Of a stretch of DNA of 64,000 nucleotides, positions 1 to 7,581 are shown piece after piece. Source of the DNA: Streptomyces sp. SID12501 (GTDB lineage: Bacteria > Actinomycetota > Actinomycetes > Streptomycetales > Streptomycetaceae); the NCBI RefSeq assembly GCF_010550245.1, contig NZ_JAAGLU010000008.1, positions 241,397 through 305,396 on the forward strand, given 5' to 3'. The translations under genes were made by a program, and so were the position numbers. Positions within the stretch are counted from its first letter, which is position 1. Each line of letters begins with the position of its first letter. The notes under the pieces were generated by a model. That model made no database searches. It saw nothing but the letters and a program-made list of their open reading frames with translations, and had not been told where the DNA came from.

Positions 1-663
1 CAGGACCGCGTCCGTACTCCCCCGAGCGTTCAGCTTGGCGTAGATGTTGCTGAGGTTGTTGCGGACGGTCTTCTCGCTCAGCCTCAACCGCAGCCCGATC
101 TCCTGGGCGCCCAGGCCGGTCGACAGCAACTCCATGATCTGCCGCTCGCGCGGTGAGAGCAGACTGCGCAGCCGCTCCATCGCCGCCCCCGCGACGGACG
201 CGCTCTTCGTCCCCTCCCCCGAGACCCGCTGGGCCCCCTCCCGGAGGGCTGCGCACGCGACCGGCGAGAGGTAGGTGTGCCCGACCGTGGCCGCCATGAC
301 CGCCGAGGCCAGCATGCAGGTGCAGTAGTCGCCCTCGACGAGATAGCCGGCGCCGCCCCGGAACACCTCCACCACGGTCTCGGTGTCCCGGCGCGGACTG
401 ACGACGATCACCGGAACGCTCACGGCACCCATGGCCTTCAACAGCACCGGAAAGTCGGCCGTCGGCTCGTCGCACCGCAGGACGACGACGTCCACCGCGC
501 CCTGCTCCCCCAGCTCACGGTAGGGCGGGGTCACGTGCAATGCCCGTCCCACGTACGGGTCGTCGGGGTCCGGCCAGTCCTGGTGCGGCCACTCGCCCTC
601 AGCGCAGGCGAGGGCGACGGACAGCCTGGGTGAGGGGTGGTCGACGAGCCGGGAAGCGTGCAC
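1..663 (-). CDS. LuxR-type regulator with degenerate receiver domain (3' end outside window)
   Basis: This is a DNA-binding transcription regulator whose last residues lie beyond the left window edge; 221 codons are visible. The GTG at 663 is chosen because AAGGA sits 8 nt upstream and no other start is in frame before a stop. Residues about 55-140 look like a response-regulator receiver, with D65 after a hydrophobic strand (VVVLRCDEP). The usual conserved lysine is replaced (GYLVEGD), so phosphorylation is doubtful. Residues 169-221 are a LuxR/NarL helix-turn-helix (LSPRERQIMELL, then SEKTVRNNLSNIYAKL). The target is unknown. No histidine kinase is adjacent on the visible side. An atypical response regulator is the best guess. 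Confidence 0.82.
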   Translation of the reverse strand, partial: MHASRLVDHPSPRLSVALACAEGEWPHQDWPDPDDPYVGRALHVTPPYRELGEQGAVDVVVLRCDEPTADFPVLLKAMGAVSVPVIVVSPRRDTETVVEVFRGGAGYLVEGDYCTCMLASAVMAATVGHTYLSPVACAALREGAQRVSGEGTKSASVAGAAMERLRSLLSPRERQIMELLSTGLGAQEIGLRLRLSEKTVRNNLSNIYAKLNARGSTDAVL

Positions 664-740
664 CGCGCATGTCCTTCCGCCGGAACGATGACGTCCGTAC
701 GTCCCTACGTACGCGCCCCAGCATGGACATGTTCAAAGGT

Positions 741-1688
741 TCAAAGAGATCCAGGAAAGCTGTCAGACAGGTCCCCCAGCAGCGGGCCCACTTCCGCCCC
801 GAACGCGCTTATTTGGTCGGTTAGTTCAGTGAGACCCCGGCTCCGGAACCGCACCTGGATCTGGTCCACCCCCATCTCGCCGTACGCCCGCAGCGACTCG
901 GCGAGCACCTCGGGCGGCCCGCTGATCGTCCGCCGCCCGACATCCCACCCGGGCTCACCGACGTACAGCGGCTCGGTGATGGCACCGACGGTGAACGGCC
1001 CCTGGACGGCGGCCTCTTCGCGCAGTCGCCGGATGCGGGCGATCTGGTCCGGGAGGCGGTCGCGGGGGTCGCCCTGCGGCAGCCAGCCGTCGCCCTTGAG
1101 CGCGGCCCGGCGTACGGCGGCGGGGGACGACCCGCCGACCCAGAGGGGTACGCGTTCCTGGGCGGGCCGTGGCCGCTGGCCGAGCCCTTCGAAGTCGTAC
1201 AACTTGCCGTGATGCTCCGGGAACTCGTCCGGGCCGAGCGCGGCGCGCAACGCGTCGATCGTCTCGTCGAGCACGGCACCCCGGCGTTCGAAGTCGACCC
1301 CCAGCGCCTCGAACTCCTCCTGTACGTGGCCCGCCCCGACCCCGAGGATCAGGCGCCCGCCGGAGAGGTGGTCGAGGGTGGCGTACTGCTTGGCGGTGAG
1401 GAGGGGGTGACGGAGGCCGACGACGGCCACATGGCTGAGGAGCCGTACGCGCTCGGTGACGGCGGCGAGGTGGGCGAGGGTGGCCACGGGGTCGTACCAG
1501 ACGGTGCTCATCGCGGGGGCGAGACGGCGCGGGATGGCGACGTGGTCGCAGCCCGCGAGGTAGGCGAAGCCGGCGCGGTCCGCGGTGCGGGCGATGTCGA
1601 CGAGGTCGGCGGGGGTGGCCGAGGTTTCCCAGGGTTCGGTGTAGAGGGTGGACTGGGACTGGATGGGGAGTTGCATGCCGTAGGTCAT
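741..1688 (-). CDS. LLM-class F420-dependent oxidoreductase
   Basis: The 315-residue product is a luciferase-like TIM-barrel flavin/F420 oxidoreductase. The family signature is seen in RVRLLSHVAVVGLRHPLL, the strand GGRLILGVGAGHVQEEFEALG and the C-terminal PLWVGGSSPAAVRRAA. The length is normal for the F420 subgroup. The ATG at 1688 follows an AGGGA-rich Shine-Dalgarno. The substrate cannot be read from sequence. Two copies of the palindrome CTGACG-N3-CGTCAG lie upstream at 1720 and 1762. The same motif precedes the amidohydrolase and the ligase/thiolase genes, so it probably serves the same catabolic pathway. It is separated from the kinase gene upstream (end 1827) by these operators and is likely transcribed on its own. 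Confidence 0.88.
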   Translation of the reverse strand: MTYGMQLPIQSQSTLYTEPWETSATPADLVDIARTADRAGFAYLAGCDHVAIPRRLAPAMSTVWYDPVATLAHLAAVTERVRLLSHVAVVGLRHPLLTAKQYATLDHLSGGRLILGVGAGHVQEEFEALGVDFERRGAVLDETIDALRAALGPDEFPEHHGKLYDFEGLGQRPRPAQERVPLWVGGSSPAAVRRAALKGDGWLPQGDPRDRLPDQIARIRRLREEAAVQGPFTVGAITEPLYVGEPGWDVGRRTISGPPEVLAESLRAYGEMGVDQIQVRFRSRGLTELTDQISAFGAEVGPLLGDLSDSFPGSL

Positions 1689-1719
1689 GGGGGGCTTCCC
1701 TCTCCCTGGCTGGTCATAT

Positions 1720-1734
1720 CTGACGATCCGTCAC
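1720..1734 (-). promoter_or_regulatory. Palindromic operator, regulon site A1
   Basis: CTGACG-ATC-CGTCAC matches 11 of 12 positions of the shared palindrome CTGACG-N3-CGTCAG. It lies 32 nt upstream of the flavin oxidoreductase start. Its centre is 42 bp, four helical turns, from site A2. The binding protein is unknown; the size and symmetry fit a TetR-family dimer. Confidence 0.6.
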
Positions 1735-1761
1735 TTCAGGCCGCGATGGCCATCGTTGCGG

Positions 1762-1776
1762 CTGACGCATCGTCAG
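1762..1776 (-). promoter_or_regulatory. Palindromic operator, regulon site A2
   Basis: CTGACG-CAT-CGTCAG is a perfect 6-bp inverted repeat around a 3-nt centre. It is the second site upstream of the flavin oxidoreductase gene and lies in the gap between that gene and the kinase gene end. Confidence 0.62.
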
Positions 1777-1826
1777 GCAAGGGGTTGCGGACCTTCCTTC
1801 CGCGTCCCCGCCGGTGACATGTCCTC

Positions 1827-4181
1827 TTACCGTCCGGTCAGCAGGAACCGTACGTACCTGCCCGCCCCCAGTGGCCCCCGCGTCTCCCTCCGCGCGACGC
1901 CCAGCTCCGCCTCCACCCTGACCCGTTCCGCCTCCGCGCCCGCCAACTGCTTCTGCCGTTGGAGGAGTTCCGCGCGCTTGCGCTGCGTGTCCATCGCTCG
2001 CTGCTGGCGTTGCGTGGTGAGGCGGGCTCGTTCGTCGGTGATCCGTTGCTGCAGGGCGGCCTTCTTCTGCAGGGCCTCGGCCTCCGCCTGCTTGATCTCC
2101 GCCTTGTGGGTCCGCCGGAGCACCGCGATGTCCGCCTTGATCTGGGCCTTGGCCGCCGGCGGCACCGTGGTGGGCGCCGATGCCCTGGCCCGGCGTTCCA
2201 GTCCCTGGCGCCAGTCGCTGAGGGCGGTGGCCCGGGCCTCGCCGATGCCGGGCACCCGTATCCGCTGGCCACTGGGACGCACCAGGTACACGACGGACGG
2301 GTTGTTCGAGAAGTCGACGCCGATGAAGTCCGCCGCGGTACGGATCCCCGCGTCCTGGAGCGCCTGCACCATCTTGTTGCCCATGTTGCTGAGCGACCGC
2401 GCCTCCTGGATCGACGTCCTGCGCAGCTTGTCCTGGATGTACGCCCTGATCGCGGGCTCCAGCGCCTTGGCGACCCGGCGCTGCTCCTGCGCCGCCAGCC
2501 CCGCCAACTGCTGCTGGGCCTGGTCCGTACGCCGGTTGAGGTCCATGGTGATACGGGCCTGGGCGTCGCGCAGTTCGAGCTGCAGGGCCTGGATGCGCTG
2601 GTCGGAGGCCGTGTTGTCCTTGGCGAGGGCGTCGTCGAGGAAGTGGATCTCCTTCTCCAGGCGCTGATGGGCGCTCGCCGGGTCGGCCAGCTCGCGGGAG
2701 CGCCGTTTCAGGTCGCGCATCCGCTTGCGCGCCGCCCGGTACTCGGGGCGCCGGCGTCGGCCGAACCCGATCACGGCGACGGAGGTGAGCAGGGCCACGC
2801 CCTGTGCCGCGGGCAGGACGTCCAGCGGCTGCGCCGCGGCGAGGACCAGCGCACCCGGCACGGACGTACTGAGCAGCGCGCCGAGACCCGCGAACAGGTC
2901 ACCGGCGCTGCGCCCGCCGAAGCCGGAGAGCCCGGAGAACGCGGCGAGTCCGGCAGCGGGCTGCTGTGCCGAGGGCTGGGCGGCGGCGGAGGGAGCGGTC
3001 GACGCGGCCATGCGTCCCGCCATCCAGGCCGGCACCCCCGACGTGGACGCCCCGGACGCGGCCGGCGTCCAGGACGTGACCGTAGGACGGCCGCCGCCCA
3101 GGCCGCCCCCGGCCGCGTAACCCCCCGCACCCGTACCCGACGCCGACGCCGATGCGGTCCGTTGCGCGGGGAGCTTCACGGCGCCGGCGGTCAGGGGCGG
3201 CAGGGCGGACGCCGGTTTGCCGAGGAAGCCCTTGACCCGGCCGGCGACGGCTCGTACCCGCTTGTCCGGGTGGCTCAGCAGGACCGGCCAGGCCAGTGAG
3301 GTCGCCGGTTCCTTGAAGTCCGCCTCGGAGAGGATCAGGAACTCGCCGTGTCTGTCATGGAGTTGGGTCCACAGGCCGGGGTCCGTGGCGACGGCGAGCA
3401 GGGCCAGTTCGATGCTCCAGGCGGAGAAGCGGTCCATGGCGGGGCCGAAGTCGGCGGCCGTACGGGAGGGCGACTGGTAGTTGCGGTGGCCGTTCTCGGT
3501 CGGCTGTTCTCCGCGCAGAGCGGGGACGTACATGCCGTCGTAGTCGACGAGCCGGAAGGTCGCGTCGGCGGCGACGAGGAGGTTGCCGTGCTGGAGGTCG
3601 CCGTGGGCGATGCCGTTCCTCTCCAGGTCGACGGTCATGGCCAGGAACCTGTCGGCGAGCGTGTGCAGGGCGGCCGGGTCGTGGAGGTTGCGTTCGATCC
3701 AGTTGATGAGGCCGGTGCCCTGGACCCAGGTCATCTTGACCGCCGGGTACCACTCCCGGCCGACCAGAACGCCCTGCTCCAGGAAGTCGAAGCCCACCGG
3801 CCACGGCTGGGACAGCCCACCGGTGCCGACACCACCGAGTCCGCCGAGCGCCGAGCTGATGGCCGAGTAGCGCTTGCCGAGCGTCGCGCTGTCCCGGGTG
3901 AAGCACTTCAGCGCGTACCGCTGCCCGTTCGTCGCCGTGACGGAGAAGACGCTGGCGAAGTTCCCGGAGATCGCCTTCGGGCCGAGTACCGGGCTCTGTT
4001 GGACCGTGCCGTGCTTCAGGTCCGGGTCGCTGAAGCACAGTTCGGGGTGCTGCAACGCCTCCGCGTAGTTCGCTCCCGTCGGGAACTTCCTGGTCGATCC
4101 GGTGCCGGGACCTTGAGCGGGTCCTTGAGCAGGCCCTTGACCGGGACCGTGACCGGGGCGACCGCCGCGGGACACCGCCAT
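1827..4181 (-). CDS. Protein kinase-like protein with coiled coil and helix-hairpin-helix (YegI/TerY-P triad kinase)
   Basis: This 784-residue protein is the kinase member of a TerY-P triad (kinase, PP2C phosphatase, vWA protein). The kinase lobe shows an ATP-lysine region (YALKCF, K92), the catalytic loop HGDLQHGN at 193-200 with D195, and a metal-binding DYDG at 213-216 in place of DFG. A Pro/Gly/Ala-rich linker follows, then one or two hydrophobic stretches, then a long charged coiled coil. Near the C-terminus is a helix-hairpin-helix (VPGIGEARATAL). The ATG at 4181 is chosen because GGGGAG sits 7 nt upstream; the frame is open further, but only through a CTCTCG microsatellite. It lies downstream of the phosphatase and vWA genes on the same strand. 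E. coli yegI is the closest layout known to me. Confidence 0.8.
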   Translation of the reverse strand: MAVSRGGRPGHGPGQGPAQGPAQGPGTGSTRKFPTGANYAEALQHPELCFSDPDLKHGTVQQSPVLGPKAISGNFASVFSVTATNGQRYALKCFTRDSATLGKRYSAISSALGGLGGVGTGGLSQPWPVGFDFLEQGVLVGREWYPAVKMTWVQGTGLINWIERNLHDPAALHTLADRFLAMTVDLERNGIAHGDLQHGNLLVAADATFRLVDYDGMYVPALRGEQPTENGHRNYQSPSRTAADFGPAMDRFSAWSIELALLAVATDPGLWTQLHDRHGEFLILSEADFKEPATSLAWPVLLSHPDKRVRAVAGRVKGFLGKPASALPPLTAGAVKLPAQRTASASASGTGAGGYAAGGGLGGGRPTVTSWTPAASGASTSGVPAWMAGRMAASTAPSAAAQPSAQQPAAGLAAFSGLSGFGGRSAGDLFAGLGALLSTSVPGALVLAAAQPLDVLPAAQGVALLTSVAVIGFGRRRRPEYRAARKRMRDLKRRSRELADPASAHQRLEKEIHFLDDALAKDNTASDQRIQALQLELRDAQARITMDLNRRTDQAQQQLAGLAAQEQRRVAKALEPAIRAYIQDKLRRTSIQEARSLSNMGNKMVQALQDAGIRTAADFIGVDFSNNPSVVYLVRPSGQRIRVPGIGEARATALSDWRQGLERRARASAPTTVPPAAKAQIKADIAVLRRTHKAEIKQAEAEALQKKAALQQRITDERARLTTQRQQRAMDTQRKRAELLQRQKQLAGAEAERVRVEAELGVARRETRGPLGAGRYVRFLLTGR

Positions 4182-4267
4182 TCCTGTCTCCCCTCTCGCT
4201 CTCGCTCTCGCCACCGTCCGGAAGAACGCCGCATCGTGACACGGCTACACAGGTATACGGATGAACG

Positions 4268-5116
4268 TCACACTCCCGCTCGGACGAGGGTCACATCGTC
4301 GTTGCGCATCCGGGCGCGCGCCCGCTGGTCGTCCACCCACTCGGCGAAGTCCTGCTGGTCGAACGCGGCGAAGGCCGGGAAGGCCGCGGCCTCGCCCCCT
4401 GCCTCCCGTGTCTCGCGGGACAGCAACCAGGCCGCCAACGCGTCGGTGGTGAGCAGGAGTTCGTCGCCCGGCAGCAGTTCCCCGTGAGCCACCCGCATCC
4501 GGTCCGCGACCAGCCGTACGTCATGGTTACGGCTGCCCAGCAGCTGGGGCGTGATCCCGAACTCCTCGACCGTGCGCAACGGAAAGGAGTCGAGGAGGCG
4601 CCCGTCGCGCAGCTGGAACAGACAACTGTCGCCGAGGGCGAAGGAGTACCAGAACCAGCGGGTCGTGCCGTCCTCCAGGACGGTGGCCCGGATCTCGGCC
4701 CCCAGAACCGTGGCGAACGCCCCTTTTTCCAGGCCAGGTTGCTCGTACCAGGTGATGGGCCTGCCCTGGGCGGCGCGCTCGGCCTGGTAGCGGGTGAGGA
4801 AGGCGTCCCAGTGCAGTGCGGAGCGTTCCATCAAGTCCCGTACGAACGTGTCGAGTTCCTCCCACCAGTCACCGGCGAGCCGCATGGACTCGACGGCGTC
4901 GGCGACGAGGAGCATGGCCCAGTCGCGGGCGAGCAGGCTCTCCGAGGCGCCGTCGGACACGGCGGCGTACAGCGACGCGACGGCCCGTCCGGCGCTGTCG
5001 ACGCCCGCCTCTCCGGACTGCCAGCAGTACGCGGCGTCCTCGCACTCCCGCTCGCTGCTGCCCGACTTCTGCGTCCACAACCACTGCGCCTGCGGCAGCG
5101 CCGGGATGTCCCCCAT
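4268..5116 (-). CDS. PP2C-type protein phosphatase (TerY-P triad)
   Basis: The 282-residue product is a PPM/PP2C-like serine/threonine phosphatase. Metal-binding motifs are visible: E26-D27 (RECEDAAYC), D55-G56 (VSDGASES), then GDSCLF and the C-terminal RNDD aspartates. The usual DG of motif 8 reads DA (TDALAAWL), so activity may be reduced or atypical. The ATG at 5116 begins 2 nt after the TGA of the vWA gene, which indicates translational coupling. In TerY-P systems this phosphatase opposes the neighbouring kinase, with the vWA protein as the likely scaffold or substrate. Its exact substrate here is inference. Confidence 0.82.
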   Translation of the reverse strand: MGDIPALPQAQWLWTQKSGSSERECEDAAYCWQSGEAGVDSAGRAVASLYAAVSDGASESLLARDWAMLLVADAVESMRLAGDWWEELDTFVRDLMERSALHWDAFLTRYQAERAAQGRPITWYEQPGLEKGAFATVLGAEIRATVLEDGTTRWFWYSFALGDSCLFQLRDGRLLDSFPLRTVEEFGITPQLLGSRNHDVRLVADRMRVAHGELLPGDELLLTTDALAAWLLSRETREAGGEAAAFPAFAAFDQQDFAEWVDDQRARARMRNDDVTLVRAGV

Positions 5117-5118
5117 GG

Positions 5119-5961
5119 TCAGCGCAGCTCCGTCGCACGGGTGCCGATGTCGAGGAACTCCACTATGGAGACGATGTCGGCGTTGTACACGAAACCCCGG
5201 GTCGTGTCGCTGACGCGGTGGCCCTGCGAGGCGGCGTACGAACGCATGTGGCCGGGCAGGACGCTGGACATCTGGAACAGCAGCTTGGCGTACGTGTCCG
5301 GCAGCGCTTCCTCGGCGTCCGGGAATGTGATGGGGGCGCCGCCGCTGCCGGAGACGTGCAGGTTGAAGAGGAGGACCGGGCCGTCGGCGGTGGCGTGCGA
5401 GGCCAGGTTGATGGCGGCGCTGGTCGGGTCGCCGTCGGTGGACTCGCCGTCGGTGAGGTTGAGGACGATGGGCGGGAAGCCGCCGGGGTGCATGTCGACC
5501 CAGTGCCCCACCAGGGTGTTCGCGTAACCGAGGGCCCGGGTCATGGGCGTACCGCCGTTGGTGACCGGGTCCATCCACACCGGGAACTGGACGGACGTCT
5601 CGACGAGACCGCCGGCGCCGTCCGACACCTTTTTGGTACGGCTCTCCACCCGCGCCGGGTTGTTGGCGACCTCGCTCAGCGGAACGAGGTCGCGGCCGGC
5701 GAGGGTGCCCTGATAGGCGGAGCCGACGCGGTTGTGGCCGTAGCCGATCACCGCGACGTGGAAGTAGTCGCGTACGCCTTCTTCCTTGGCGCACTTGACC
5801 GACAGTTCCGTCAGCAGCCGGTTGATGGCGTTGGACACGACCTCGGCCCGCGGCTGTGTCGTCTCACCGTTCTCCATGGGGTCGCCCATGGAGGCGGACT
5901 GGTCGACGAGGAAGATGAAGCATCCTGGGTTGGTCCGGCTGATCTCTGCGGTGTACGGCAA
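5119..5961 (-). CDS. von Willebrand factor A domain protein, TerY-like
   Basis: The 280-residue protein is almost entirely a vWA domain. The MIDAS metal site is complete: D20-x-S22-x-S24 (VDQSASM), the central threonine (NGGTPMTRALG) and the distal aspartate (NLTDGES). There is no signal peptide, so it acts in the cytoplasm. The start is a TTG at 5961 preceded by GGGGGAC; the resulting N-terminus goes directly into the first strand. It is the first gene of the vWA-PP2C-kinase operon. Such triads accompany tellurite/stress (Ter) systems, but no terD-type gene is present in this window. Confidence 0.85.
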   Translation of the reverse strand: MPYTAEISRTNPGCFIFLVDQSASMGDPMENGETTQPRAEVVSNAINRLLTELSVKCAKEEGVRDYFHVAVIGYGHNRVGSAYQGTLAGRDLVPLSEVANNPARVESRTKKVSDGAGGLVETSVQFPVWMDPVTNGGTPMTRALGYANTLVGHWVDMHPGGFPPIVLNLTDGESTDGDPTSAAINLASHATADGPVLLFNLHVSGSGGAPITFPDAEEALPDTYAKLLFQMSSVLPGHMRSYAASQGHRVSDTTRGFVYNADIVSIVEFLDIGTRATELR

Positions 5962-6160
5962 CGGACGTCCCCCGATTTTCCCTGCGCGGTCGCTGTACAG
6001 CAGCGGTGCGGTCGCCGGGGGACAGTCGCGTTCGGCAGTGCGTCTTCACCATCCGACCACTTGGCCCCCCAAGGGAGTTCACGGTACCGGATGACCAGCC
6101 GTTCTACGGGGGGCTACGGGGGAATCCACTGATACGTGCCCCGTACTGCCCGCGCACCGT

Positions 6161-7426
6161 TCAACTCCCGGGATTCCACAGCCCGTCCGGCGTCAGCCCC
6201 AGCAGGTCGATCGCGTTGCCCCGTACGATCCGCTCCACGACCTCCGGGTCCAGATGCCCCATCTGCGCCTCGCCGACCTCGCGCGAGCCGGGCCAGGTGG
6301 AGTCGGAGTGGGGGTAGTCGGTCTCGTAGAGGACGTTGCCGACGCCGATCGAGTCGAGGTTGCGCAGCCCGAAGGCGTCGTCGAAGAAGCAGCCGTAGAC
6401 GTGCTCGGCGAACAGCTCGGAGGGCGGCCGGTGGACCTTGTCGGCGACTCCGCCCCAGCCCCGGTTCTCCTCCCAGACGATGTCCGCGCGCTCCAGGATG
6501 TACGGGATCCAGCCGATCTGGCCCTCCGCGTACATGATCTTCAGCTGCGGGAAGCGTTCGAACTTGCCGCTCATCAGCCAGTCGACCATCGAGAAGCAGC
6601 AGTTGGCGAAGGTGATGGTGGAGCCGACGGCGGGCGGGGCGTCGGCGGAGGTGGACGGCATCCGGCTGCTGGAGCCGATGTGCATCGCGATGACCGTGCC
6701 CGTCTCGGCGCAGGCGGCGAGGAACGGGTCCCAGTCGTCGCCGTGGATCGAGGGCAGGCCGAGGTGCGGGGGGATCTCGGAGAAGGCGACCGCGCGGACG
6801 CCCCGGGCCGCGTTGCGCCGGACCTCGGCCGCCGCCAACTCCGCGTCCCAGAGCGGGATGAGGGTGAGCGGGATGAGACGGCCCTGCGCGGCCGGGCCGC
6901 ACCACTCGTCCACCGTCCAGTCGTTGTAGGCGCGTACGCAGAGCAGTCCGAGTTCGCGGTCCTTGGCCTCGGTGAAGGTCTGGCCGCAGAAGCGCGGGAA
7001 GGTCGGGAAGCAGACGGCGGACTGGACGTGGTTGATGTCCATGTCCGCCAGCCGCTGCGGGACGTCGTACGAACCCGGGCGCATCTGCTCGTAGGTGATG
7101 ACTTCGAGCTTGATCTCGTCCCGGTCGTAGCCGACGGCGGTGTCGAGGCGGGTGAGGGGGCGGTGCAGGTTCTCGTAGATCCACCAGTCGCCGATCGGGC
7201 CGTCGTCGCCGGGTTCGCCCATGACGGGCTTGAACCGGCCGCCGAGGAAGGACATCGACTTCAGCGGCGCCCGGACTATGCGCGGGCCGATGTCCAGGTA
7301 CTTCTTCGGCAGCCGGTCCTGCCAGACGCCCGGCGGCTCCACCGTGTGGTCGTCCACCGAGATGATCTTCGGGAAGGTGTCGGTCGTCTCCGTACCCTCC
7401 ACTGCACTCTCCACAGTCGTCTCCAT
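6161..7426 (-). CDS. Amidohydrolase family 2 (TIM-barrel metal hydrolase)
   Basis: This is a 421-residue amidohydrolase_2 protein, the family that includes aminocarboxymuconate-semialdehyde decarboxylase-like enzymes. Metal ligands are visible in VDDHTVEPP near the N-terminus, the MHIG histidine and the C-terminal ETDYPHSDS. Homologues act on ring-derived or acyl intermediates; the substrate here is unknown. A GTG at 7435 also fits the frame, but it would overlap the predicted -10 box, and the ATG at 7426 lies 7 nt after that box. A leaderless message starting at the ATG is therefore likely. A perfect regulon palindrome overlaps the -35 region, which ties this gene to the flavin oxidoreductase and the ligase/thiolase cluster. 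Confidence 0.88.
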   Translation of the reverse strand: METTVESAVEGTETTDTFPKIISVDDHTVEPPGVWQDRLPKKYLDIGPRIVRAPLKSMSFLGGRFKPVMGEPGDDGPIGDWWIYENLHRPLTRLDTAVGYDRDEIKLEVITYEQMRPGSYDVPQRLADMDINHVQSAVCFPTFPRFCGQTFTEAKDRELGLLCVRAYNDWTVDEWCGPAAQGRLIPLTLIPLWDAELAAAEVRRNAARGVRAVAFSEIPPHLGLPSIHGDDWDPFLAACAETGTVIAMHIGSSSRMPSTSADAPPAVGSTITFANCCFSMVDWLMSGKFERFPQLKIMYAEGQIGWIPYILERADIVWEENRGWGGVADKVHRPPSELFAEHVYGCFFDDAFGLRNLDSIGVGNVLYETDYPHSDSTWPGSREVGEAQMGHLDPEVVERIVRGNAIDLLGLTPDGLWNPGS

Positions 7427-7433
7427 AAAGGGC

Positions 7434-7462
7434 ACGGTAGCGCTGATCTGACGAACCGTCAG
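7434..7462 (-). promoter_or_regulatory. Amidohydrolase promoter with overlapping palindromic operator (site B, 7448-7462)
   Basis: On the minus strand a -35 hexamer CTGACG (7457-7462) is followed by exactly 17 nt and a -10 hexamer TACCGT (7434-7439). The palindrome CTGACG-AAC-CGTCAG (7448-7462) is perfect and covers the -35 box. A protein bound here would block RNA polymerase, so repression is the simplest reading. Confidence 0.65.
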
Positions 7463-7581
7463 CTACGCGTCCGCACGTCCCTTTCGCTCCCAGGTCTGTG
7501 ATCGCTGTCCCCGGAGCTGACGCACATGCCATGGACAAGGCAAACTGCTGTTCTAGTCATGATGTTCGGCAGGGAGCGGTG

